Origin: Hyaloperonospora brassicae
Lineage: Eukaryota > Oomycota > Peronosporomycetes > Peronosporales > Peronosporaceae
Direction: 5' to 3'
DNA length: 64,000 bases
NCBI GenBank assembly: GCA_947650285.1
Contig: CANTFL010001445.1
Span: 496,001 to 560,000 of the forward strand
Position 1 is the first letter of the stretch. Each line of letters opens with the position of its first letter. This document shows positions 20,327 to 30,900 of this stretch, piece by piece. A program made the position numbers and the translations under genes. The notes below the pieces were generated by a model. The model did not search any database, was not told the DNA's origin, and worked only from the letters and a program-made list of their open reading frames with translations.

Positions 20327-21180
20327 AGTTTGTAATACCGCGGGTGGCTCTCTATTCAAAGGGAGGCCGAATTTTTTGCCCGGGAGAAGTCGACGCGTGC
20401 ATTTTGTTGCAAATTTAATTCTGTTTGATGTCAACCAACCATATCCAAATCCTATGACGATGTCTATCTGATCGCCAGATCACTGTTGCGTAACGCCTGT
20501 CTATGGCATTCACCTCTTGCATCGTGTGGTCCACAGCATACACTCCGTAGTGGATCGCGGGGTAGTGGATCGCGGTGTAGTGGATCGCGGTGCAGTGAAT
20601 CTTGGTATAGTGAATCGCGGTGTGTGATCCACACCAATGATGACTTCACGCCAATTATGGATCAACACCACCCAGCGGTACATACCCAGGATAGACCGCG
20701 GTGCAGTGGATCGCGGGGTAGTAAATCGCGTTATGTGATCCACACCAATTATGTGTCCACACAATTATGTGTCCACACAATCAAGCATTACACACACAGG
20801 GTGGATCGTGGTCAATCTTTCGATTCTCTGGTCGGGCATCCACCGTCGGATCGCCGTCACTTCTGAGAGCTCGCATGTTTGATGATCTTAGCGATCCACT
20901 TCTCCAGCTTGCTTCCATATTCCACTATCTTTCATTGCCGTTAGCGATCCAGTACTCCGATTGCTGTTCACCCCTTGAGTTATCCGGTCCTTGTCATTTG
21001 GTGATCCAATCCCTTGATCGCGGGTCGCGATCGGTCAATTATCGATCCTCTACTATAGTCCTTCTTGACCGTTAGGTAGATCAATCCGAATAACTTCAAC
21101 TGTCGCTTTCTATCACTCAGTCGTCTGATCCCATCCTGCATCTCAACGCCACTGTTAAATATAGTGATCACTTTACCACA
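20327..21180 (-). repeat. Gypsy 5' LTR (minus orientation)
   Basis: This pairs with 12,182-13,035 as an inverted repeat at about 99%. It starts at 21,180 (TGTGGT on the minus strand) and leads into the minus-strand leader and gag. The minisatellite of 15-bp units is at 20,547-20,621. The exact inner end is uncertain; similarity to the other LTR stops at about 20,320-20,335. Confidence 0.8.
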
Positions 21181-22339
21181 GTTACTGCTAACTCTTTAGT
21201 GTTGCTGCAAGATGATGCTGCTTATACCTTTTCCGTCAAAACTCTGTACCGCTCAGCTTACAAGACGGCATTAATGCTGAAACGTCCATCATTATGTTAG
21301 TAAAGCGTGCATGAATTCATATAAATTGGAGAAAGAGCAAAACGTAGTCAGGTACATTCAGGACCATCTATATTTATCGTTCTTAATGACATCAAAAAGC
21401 CATTGGTGGGTATTGTGGGTCGACAAAAGCGTACATGACTCAGCGATATTCGAAACGAAAATACGCTGACACCATCGACTGTCTCTATTGATCACAGGTA
21501 TGAATGTATATATATATATATATATAGTGAACAACTGTTTTGAATTTGGTGCTGATAGAAACAATCCGGCTAAAAAATTACGAGACGCTTTAGGTCTCAG
21601 TCCATTGAGAAAGGGATTACACAAGCTGTTCTGAATATAAGGAATTGTTACATGCCACATTTGGCCATCATGAAGAAAATGTAAGGAGCGATCTATACTG
21701 TCGATGATGTATGCTTCGAACGGTTTGGCAACGAGGGATTGTCATTTGAACATCTTTGCGTCCGTGGTAAAAGAAAAAAATCGTCCGAGATAATTTTGTA
21801 TACATCTACGCACAGCATGAAACCTGCGTCCGTGAAACACACAGTGACACTAACGTTTCACTCCTTGTATACTAATTATTGTCCATCACTTTGATTGAAC
21901 CTGTAGAAGAAGATCGAATATTCCTGCCTTTAACTATGACATGTAGCTAACCATTTTTAATTAAAACTCATTCGCCAATGTGTATTTATGGAAGCCCTTT
22001 GTCGGTTGTAATCTATAGGGTTGTTGTGGTAACCTAGTAGGATAATCTATGATCCGCATCGGAACTGATTGATAGTCAACATGATCGTGCAATTTAGAAT
22101 AAAAAGCTGAAGTGGTAGACCCTAACACGGCTGTAACAGGATCAAGTACGATAGCGCTCAAAGGATAAAAGCAATGCTGGCCACAGCATTAAGACGAAAA
22201 TCTGCTAAAACCTTTGCAGACCTTGTCTGTTTAGCCACAGCAATTCATGTGTGAATACCAGCTATACTACAAAAAACTCTATATTCAAATCGGTTTTTGA
22301 TGCAATTACCGGCATATCGAGATTCACTTATATAAGTGG
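21181..22339. other. Gene-free spacer with a TA microsatellite
   Basis: No gene is supported. (TA)10 lies at 21,507-21,526. The last 170 bases (22,170-22,339) are the diverged inner continuation of the 22-kb inverted repeat, pairing with 1,820-1,990 at about 80%. A 66-residue minus-strand frame (22,161-21,961) has no recognisable motif. Confidence 0.6.
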
Positions 22340-23086
22340 TGGTGGACCGAAATCGCATCTACTGGGCTGCGTCTACAACCATCTACGAGCATCCACAATA
22401 GCTCATTTTTAGGTAGGGGTCAAGAGCGGTTTTTCGCTGCTATTAACCGCTCGTTTAGCAACAAAAGAACGGCAGATTGTTGAATACTGAGCGGAAGGCG
22501 AAGCATAAACGAAGCAAAGCGACCGGAGAGAACGAAGCGAAGAACACTTGCTCACTTAGGGGAAGATTCGAAAGTGATTGATTCATAGTTCTTAACCCCG
22601 CCTACCCTAGACTGCATCTAATACCATGGAGCATCTAATCAACCTGATTTACACGCGTCCAATCATCCTACACGTCTAATCATCCCTGAGGTAATTACCG
22701 ACGTAAAAACTATACCGTAAAAACTACGCTTGAAAGTCGGATTGTACCGGTACCCCTCAATACCGATCAACATCGGAACGGGCACTTCCTTCGTTACTCT
22801 GATGTTCTTACGTAGACGCTACTTTATCGTAAGATGCCTCTCATCGAACGTCTTCGTACATCTGAATTATAACCCAGCTTAAGACGCCCATTTCGAGGTG
22901 GCGACTTCGTGCGGACAACTGAGACCTAACTCAACGAGTTGGCAAAGCGACAACGCAGGACGTGGAAACGCAGCCCTGCGATTGATTCTGAGGTGGGATT
23001 GCAAGAGCGAACTTAAGAATCTAAAAATAGCGATCAGCGAAGCGATGACGCATGGCGCTGGGGACGCATACGGTCGTAGTACCTGC

Positions 23087-23301
23087 TGTATTATTCAGCC
23101 TCTCTCTTTGATTGTAAATGTGAAACTAATACTGATTTTATACTGTGCACTTGTAGGCTTTCCTGCTCGCTACTATCTGCAACCGTCGCTCTGTACCTAC
23201 GTCGCGGTCGCCGATGACGCACCCTACCATGATCAGTCGCGCGTAGTACGAAACTCCTAATGTCGCGTGGACCACTTCCCGTCACCCTTCATCTCCCAAC
23301 A
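23087..23301 (-). repeat. Copia-B 3' LTR (right copy)
   Basis: This is the mirror of 858-1,072, with the same TGTTGGG start and ATACA end on the minus strand. It is a diverged direct repeat of 27,699-27,907. Confidence 0.78.
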
Positions 23302-23323
23302 CTCTTTCTAGACGGTGTTGTAG

Positions 23324-23965
23324 TCACAACAAGCGCACGAGAGCACGAAGGCTGTCAAGCTGGAAAGAATCCAGCGCTTTCTTCAGTATATCAGCGATCA
23401 TCTGGTACGATGGTACGTAGTTTGGCATTATAATACCACGTCTTGCTTGCTCGCATTCAACCTTTACCCTTATGTCGATGTGAATCGCTCTAGCACATGA
23501 TGCCTTGCCTTCAAGATTCTTGATCGCAGCCTGATTGTCAATTATCATTGGTATAGAAGTCACAATGAACGTGCCTAGCTCCTGCAGCAATTCTCGAACT
23601 CGAATTACTTCACGTGCCGCGTTTGAAGATGTGACATATTTAGCTTCCATCGTGGACAGCGGAAAGCTATACAGTTTCTTGGAAGTCCAACTGAAAAGGA
23701 TGCCAATCAATATCGTGATGACCCCAATCAACGACTTATGCTCTGACTCATCCGCTGCGAAGTCAGCATCGCTGTAAGAGTCAAGTCTCAGTAGATCTTC
23801 AGCATTTTGATTAGCGGAATTGTGCAGCTTTGGTATTTTACTTCCCTTCGGGTAGCGTATTATCCGCTTTGCTGAATCCCAATCGCGAAAAATCGGCTGA
23901 TGCGTATGTCTTGTACCTTGTGGACAGTGAAGGAGATATCGGGAGGGGTGCAACGCGTCACTCAA
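23324..23965 (-). pseudogene. Copia-B RNase H remnant (right copy)
   Basis: This 213-residue frame is identical to that at 194-835 except for one Ile/Val change. The motifs YSDADFA, STMEAKY, IDNQAAI and ADILKKAL are visible. It ends 22 bp before the 3' LTR. RNase H would remove template RNA. Confidence 0.85.
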
Positions 23966-25091
23966 TGTAGGATGCCTACCAGGGATTGAAATGTGTTACT
24001 CCTGTAGCAGTCGTCACCAAATAGTGTGCGTACAATTATACATGAATTTATCTTAGCGCTGCAAACAATGTCAACAATTGCTTCTTTCTGGTCAACGCCA
24101 TATCCTTCATTCTTAAGTGTCTCAATTCGCATACCAAGAAATTTACTTACGTGTCCAAGTTGCTTGATCGACAACGATACAAGACTGACAAAAACTCTTG
24201 GATTAAAGTTAGCGCGCGTTGACGTCAAAAAAAATCATCGACATACGCTCCGACAACTAAACGTTCGCTTCACTTAATTTGTAATAAAGACAAATATCCG
24301 TGATGCAACGCTTGCAGTCAGCTGCAATAATTTTGTAATAAAATGATTCACCTCACAAAAAATGGCCTGTTTTCGACCATACAGTGTTTCTTCTATCACA
24401 GTACGAGTTCTTCGCCACTGGTAACTATTGTTGAGTCGTAAATACCATTCCCCCTGGTACACGTAGGTGAATGTCCACATACCTTTCTTGTCTGCCTGTG
24501 CATAGGAGTTTGGCACGTCACCATAATGATCGGTAACCACCCAGATAACAGCAACGCTAGCCTAACTTGACTGTTGTCATGTCCATGACTGCAGAAAATG
24601 TTAACAAGAAATTAACACCAAAATTCTGCTCATTTCCGCAAGCATCAAGTCGAGCCTTAGACCTTTCCGCTTGTCCTTTGGCGTCAATTTTTGCCTTCAA
24701 AAACCGCTTGCTGTGCAACATTATACCTTGGGACGTTTAAGTGCTCAAAAAGTTGGGGCGGCTAAGCGTAGATATTTCTTCTCCCATCGATATAGTCCAT
24801 TCAATCGCCTTAAGACTCCTAATCCTCTCACCGCAATGCCATTTATCACGCTCAGTGATATGATCCACTACTTTTGCTGGTATATCCTTCTGCAGGAGAC
24901 TTGCCAACGAAGTTCTTTTTGTCGAGCGCGTCAACAGCCGCGATCAATGCCAAGTCGTTTTCTTCTTCTTTTCTTCTTCTTTTTAGGCCTTCATCCGCAC
25001 GACTTTCATACGTTACACTAGAAGGTTCATCTTCTTCTGAAGCCGACGCGACACATCCAGAATTAACAATAATCCCACGCTCGATGTGCAA
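23962..25091 (-). pseudogene. Copia-B reverse transcriptase and linker remnant
   Basis: From right to left: the linker with LKRRRKEEENDLALIAAVDA and the VGKSPAEGYTSKS motif (about 24,960-24,870), the RT segment DVPNSYAQADKKG and ETLYGRKQA (24,540-24,350), and the RT tail SKFLGMRIE (about 24,160-24,130). These match Copia RT motifs (DVxNAYxxA, SLYGLKQA) with changes and frameshifts. Confidence 0.75.
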
Positions 25092-25639
25092 ATTTTATGC
25101 CACAATTAGACTCCCAATATTCTTGACACGTTGTGTGACAATGACAAATTTACCCAGCTTTAGGAACACTCGATAACCTTTCACCTCGTCATTTTTGCAG
25201 ACGATTAGACCAACTTTTAATCTCAATGTTATAATGAATTCATATGTGGGTTCCTTTAAACAGTAGAGCTGGAGCCAAACAACACGATAGAGCTTAAATT
25301 AGGTACTTTGTTCATCGAAACTTCTATTGGTGATGCCCTTTCGTGGTTGGAGCGGCTTGAACTTCGGCTAAGCATGTATGATGCTTACTTCACGGCATCA
25401 CCGCATCAATTTAATTATAGACCACATGAGAATATCATGAATCCGGCCATATTCACAATCGTCCTGTTCATTGCTTCTGCCTTTCCATTTGACGCTTAAT
25501 ATCTCGCTTCGGATACTTGATGCGTCAAGCCCGTATTTTTGCAGAATAAATTCACGTTGTGATATTTCAATCCCCGACTGGTGCGCAAAATGAGAATTTA
25601 GGAATCAAATATTTTCTCGGAGAAGACATAAAAATGCTC

Positions 25640-26693
25640 GAATTTTTGGCTGCGTCCTTGGTCTTGGTAAAAAAACTCGACATTATTTTGACTTGTCGTG
25701 AACGGAGTTGACAAGGTATCGATAACCAAGTCGATTGTCTAAAGTCATCAGTCCATTTTAGTCACTACATATCACCCCACCTATAATTAAAATACGTGAT
25801 TTTTTGCCCGGGTCCTTTTCGACTTGTTTTTGTTTGCTTGCCCTGTGCACAGGTCAAACAATTAACTTGCGTCTTGTCACTCGATTGTATCCCAGATTTT
25901 TTGTCCTTTGCCCTCCTCTCGAAGGTTTCTTATGACAGATGAGCCATACCTCGATGAAAAATCATTTAAGTGTCGACTTGCACGTCCATATCGACATTAC
26001 CATTCGTTACGTCATCAATTACAGCTATACTGACGTCACGTGATTTAGAACCGGAATCATGGCTCAGTATCCACCACAAGCACGTATTTTTTCATCTTTT
26101 ACATTACGTACAGCCTCGCCATTTTTAACGTTGCACAAGTGATCGATCACTATCACATATGCGAGTACAAAACCCTTCTTTTCCGACTTTTTATGCGATA
26201 AATTGTTCCTCATAATTAATGGGGCAAGCTATGCATCCGTAAGTTGAGTCTTGCTGTGTTTATCGCCGATAGAAATTAGAAGCATCACCGAGGCAGACCT
26301 TCGTGACATGAAGGGTCTGCCTATCTAGTAGCATTCACTAGCTGTCGTAAACACTACAGCTCTCAGACATGCGCTTATCATAAATGAAAATTCGACTGGA
26401 AACATTGTCCAAAATCCATTGATGTTGAACAACGTTTCGATCATCGACAATGCAAGAGTCTTGTTTACGTCACGTGCTTGGCCGTTCCCTCTGCTCATTT
26501 GTTTCTTTCCACGACAATTTACCGCAATGTGCCCAGCTTTGTTACATTTGTGCCAATTTCGGGTATCAGCCCGTGACTTCGTGCCCGCTACGTGCAAAAC
26601 GACATCCTTTCCGATAGCCTTGGCACCACACACGTCAGATTTAATCGCTTGCGCAAGATTCGTCAGCTCTTCGGCATGCCTTAAGTGGTCCAT
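25640..26693 (-). pseudogene. Copia-B zinc knuckle, protease region and pre-integrase remnant
   Basis: A frame at 26,693-26,325 contains WHKCNKAGHIAVNCR, a CCHC-type knuckle in which the first cysteine position is altered. Around 25,890-25,800 the minus strand reads VNCLTCAQGKQTKTSRKGPG, the cysteine pair of the Copia pre-integrase region. No intact DSG protease or DDE core was found between them. Confidence 0.65.
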
Positions 26694-26799
26694 ACAACTG
26701 TTATCATACTACGCTATAAGCAGATGGCGAAGATCGTAAGAAGCATATTGTACAATATTCTTAAGCACTAGTACCTCTGTACCCCCACTCGCGACCACT

Positions 26800-27260
26800 C
26801 ACAGCGATGAAATGCAAACAATATTCTGGCCACGTCCGCTTCGGATCTTATCTGGCATTCAGAAATTTATTAACCTGAATTTGTATGAAAGTGGTCTAAA
26901 ATTTTTGGTGCAAGCACTTCATCACGCACTGCAGTGTCAAATCCTGCTGCCACCAGGTTTTAAGCTGTTTGTGGTAGTATCGTTCACCATTGCCACTCAA
27001 TTAATGCCTTAGCAGATTAGCCTTGACTTCTTTAGACCAATCAAAGTCACAGTATATACGAGCTAGCACGAGATGTCGAACAAAACGAATACCCCAGTCC
27101 AGGAATCGCGATCCTAGACCATCGAATATTTCCTGTCCATCACAAAGACGGATTAAAAGTATATTTTGTCGATATTTAGGCACTCGAATTCTGGTCACGT
27201 GGTGCGGAGGGCAATCGGATGGTGTTTTTGGCGGTACTGGCGCTCATTGTGCCATCTGAG
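26800..27260 (-). pseudogene. Copia-B Gag remnant
   Basis: The minus strand encodes TRIRVPKYRQN, then FDGLGSRFLDWGIRFVRHLV (about 27,130-27,070), DWSKEVKANLL, and after a stop LSGNGERYYHKQLKTWW (about 27,000-26,945). The order and spacing fit a Copia-type Gag. Stops interrupt it. Confidence 0.6.
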
Positions 27261-27680
27261 CTTGATGTGTTGGCTAATATTGCCTCGTGGCAGAATATTC
27301 TTGATGCTGTCAATGCATTGAACTTTATAACGTGAAGCCCTCAGGGTAGGTGCTCGAGCTGGCGGAGGAGTGCGTAAGGATGCGTTCATCTCCATGCGTG
27401 ACGACGCAAAACTCCTCCCAAACGCTAATTGGAAATTCTAGTCTCTTGAGAGCCTTTCATGCACTCTTCTTCTTCTTGCTTGAGCTTGGAAAGTTCAAGG
27501 CAAGTCATGAGTTCTTACATGGCTCCCAATGCCTCGAGTGTCTTGATTTTCACATTGCTGAAGTCACCTCCCTACTCAAGCGTAACTGCTTCTGAAGACT
27601 CGGTAGGTCGCATATCGCGACTTTGGAACGGTCGCTTTCAGGAAAAAAAAGCGACTTCATAACCCGCGAAGACTACAGAC

Positions 27681-27907
27681 GTAATTGGGCTCACAACCTG
27701 TTATATTTAGCCTCTGTATTCGACTATAAATGTGAAACTAATACTGATTTTGGACTGTGCACTGGAGGCTTTCCAATTCGCTACTATCTTTAAATGTCGG
27801 TACTAGCCCACATCGCTGTCGCCGATGACGCACCTACCATGAACCGTCGCGCGTGGTCCGAACCTCCTAACGTACGTGGATCGATTCCCGTCGCCCATCA
27901 TCTTTAG
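27681..27907 (-). repeat. Copia-B 5' LTR and primer-binding site
   Basis: 27,699-27,907 is the diverged partner of the 3' LTR and ends ATAACA on the minus strand. Immediately after it (27,698-27,681) comes GGTTGTGAGCCCAATTAC, the same type of initiator tRNA-Met anticodon-region site as in Copia-A (GGTTATGAGCCCA). The outer end is degraded, so the start is approximate. Confidence 0.7.
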
Positions 27908-30900
27908 AAAGTTGATGATTTCATTGTGAATAACCTCCAGTCGATGCTGATCGCTGAATGCACACCTGGAACATATTTTCACGTGGCAACAAACCCTGCG
28001 AAATATCGTGATTGAGGTTGTCTTGCGCTGTTGTTAGAAATGCAACGTCCCCATCTACACTCAGCAGGTCTACAGTGGCAAATGCTTCCATCTCAGTGCA
28101 TCCTCGTCCGCACAACAAATGAATCCGTCCAGGTCTATTGGGTCTCAGATGCGCGAGTGATTCATCTGTGAGAGCAACTTAGTGTATAGCTTCTCGTCGC
28201 CGTATGTAATGGACAGAGAGCTCCGGTACTATAGCTTATACCAAAAAGTCTTGCGAGAAAGCTTAAAGAATCTCGTGTTAGCTAAACGCGCGCTAATTGT
28301 TAATTTATAACTGCGAAATTACATTGCTACGAATTTATTGTATGTACGAGTGGTCTTTGAATTCCTATGGATCAACATCCATAGATCGTAACGTATCGGC
28401 TGGTAGTGGGTTTGGTGCCCCATTTATTAGCGACAAGGAATACGACACACTGCACCCGTTGTTTGGAGTAAGTGCATATCAGCTAGTGCACAATCTATGC
28501 TACGATGATACTACTTACACATGGAGCTATTCAATCGTATCGAGAAAGGTGTGTACCGGTGACATACCATTACACCGTCGCTATGCGGCCTGTGGATGGT
28601 GGTTGTAGTAAGTACTATCCTGGTGTGCGGGAAGCAATTCAAGTGAACGCTCTTGAAGTATCTCGTCGGCATGTTTTGATCAAACTCATCGCTGTAAGCT
28701 GGTCGAACATGTATGTGTTCAATTGATATAACTTTTCGTTTAAAACAAGTGCTTCATTATGCTGTCGATGCCGGTACCGACAATTGAACGACGTGATGAT
28801 CGCTCCGGCCAATGACTTCAACTTCGATGATGTATAAAGGATAGTAACACAACTGTTACGACATGCAATTGCATTTCGTACAATGTGTGCGCTACTGTAT
28901 TGTCAACATAAAAGTAAATGTTGCGCCTTTAAAGGCTCATGTTTACGTCAATCCCACGTCGTCGCAACTGCAACAGACGCCGGGCATACACGCTTAACGA
29001 CTGGGTAGAAAAAAACTCCATCGATAGCAGCATATATCTGAAAACAGCGAGGCTTCTATCACGCCCAATAATGAATCATTCGCGTTTGTTCGAGACATGA
29101 GTGTTGCTTCTCAGCGCGATGGCCACGCGAGTCTTGCTCTTCTTTGATTTTTCCACTTGACGCTGAGCGATGGTGTTTTCGACATTGAGGGAATAAACAG
29201 AGCCCCGTTTTATTTCTGTTGTGGATATCAGATAGCGACAGCTTCCAATATTAATCAAATATCATTAGACTACACATTCACCGACAACGCTCTCTCTTAT
29301 CCACTTTCACCGTGGGAGAGCATCTGCCTCGATCCACATCGTTAGCCATCTCATAAAAAACGACAGTAGCTCTTCTACCTGAACACCGATTAGCATTTCA
29401 ACCGGTTTCATTTTTGGCTTGATCGAATCTCCACTCGGAATCATGCGCTTTCATTGGCACTGCTGCACCCAGTTGTCAAGATTTTCATCGACACCAAATA
29501 AGACGAGCGGCTGCATTTGCTTGCACTTGGGGTCAGTTTCGTTCACTGGTAGGTCCTCAATGCGGTTAGGTAAGCTGCTATAGATTATTCCCTCGACCGG
29601 CTCATTGACGAGACTGAGCTCTCGCATTGATCTTGCCGGAAGCCGGAGTAGCGTGTGAGCGGCATTACCTCCATTCCCCAGGAAGATCTGCTTTTACTCT
29701 GACGTTAGGATACCAGTCGCTTATGGTCGTGACGGCATTGTAGTGAATTTTTACAATGTACCAGTCAGAGTATTAGTGGCTGAGGGCGGGATGGGAACGT
29801 CCACCTTTCACGAAGTAACGATTTATTATTGGTGCGCAAGATGCTAAGAATAACTTTGAAGCGTCGATATTTTTCGAGTGTGCCTATAAAATACATTGAC
29901 GTCAATTTACGGGTCGAAATATCAGGCATATATAGCTGTACTGAATTAATTGTAATGCTAATGATTTTTGTGACGTTGGATGAGAAAAGTTGAATTGAGT
30001 AACGATAAACCCGCCTAAAAATTTCTATTATCAACCTATTATGATAAAGAGGAGATTGCTGCACAGATCAATCTACGTCAGGTGTCGCTTACACCAATAT
30101 GATCTGCCTGTAGGTAAATCTGTCATAGTGCTAGTACTTTACCACATCCGCTTACACTCTGTAATATGCTAAATGCATTTTAGAACACCTGCAATAAATT
30201 GTAAGATTAAGTGCTCTCGCGTCACATAAAAGACGAAAACTTCACCAATTTAAGGGATGACGGAATGGCAAATGACCTAGTCTGATGTCGATAGGGCTCC
30301 AGGACCCATGGTTTCTCTACCTTACCGAGGGTGAAGGTCATATCGTCATCTCCCTATTCATTCTATCCAAAATGGGCATACGAATGTGGTGGGGTATTAT
30401 ATCATAAAACTGTGTGATGAGATTTCAAAAAAGTACTTGCTGTGACGGACTGCCGACTTACGAAGTGGGAACTATGACGCCACGTAAATTCCTTTAATTA
30501 ACGTGTTACTCCCACGTCGTCTAGCAGTTTGCACTCTTCGATAGACGTGGTGGGAATATAATATCGGATGTTGTAAGAGCCAAACTTGGGGTTTATGAAT
30601 GAATATGCTTTGCTCGGTGGGTCAATCGGTGGCCACTAGATCGACTCGGTCCATAGTGGACCTATAACTAAATTCTTCCAAAATTTTGTTGCTTCTGGTC
30701 CTTTAATAATTTGTTATAGGGATATGAAACACCTGACCTTAATTTTTCCCTGACGAAGGAGTCGGGAGGCCGCTTCCATTAGCGGGTCTTGGTGAGGTAC
30801 TTGACAAACCCACATGCCATTTACTCATTTAGATTACTATTTGCACTTGGTATTGCCACCAAACTGTCTTTGTACGGAAGGTGACATATACCTTCTTCAA

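Larger units (their letters stand above)
22340..24158 (-). repeat. Right arm of the near-identical long inverted repeat
   Basis: This is the reverse complement of 1-1,819, with only two substitutions seen by eye. It includes the Copia-B 3' LTR and RNase H end and about 750 bp beyond the LTR. To the right the Copia-B pol continues; the corresponding part of the left arm would lie outside the window. Confidence 0.93.
23087..27907 (-). mobile_element. Old full-span Ty1/Copia element (Copia-B)
   Basis: On the minus strand, from right to left, lie a 5' LTR (27,907-27,699), a primer-binding site, gag, a zinc knuckle, the pre-integrase region, RT, RNase H and a 3' LTR (23,301-23,087). Coding is broken throughout. 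The two LTRs are only about 80% alike and no matching target duplication was found (GCAGG on one side, AAAGA on the other). The insertion is therefore old, in contrast with Copia-A. Confidence 0.85.

Noticed and set aside
21181..21185. GTTAC as Gypsy target duplication
   Set aside because: No matching GTAAC follows the 3' LTR at about 13,035; that end is degraded.
24957..24990. TTC-rich tract as a microsatellite
   Set aside because: On the minus strand it encodes the Lys/Arg/Glu-rich linker (KRRRKEEEND) of Copia-B, so composition of coding remnants explains it.
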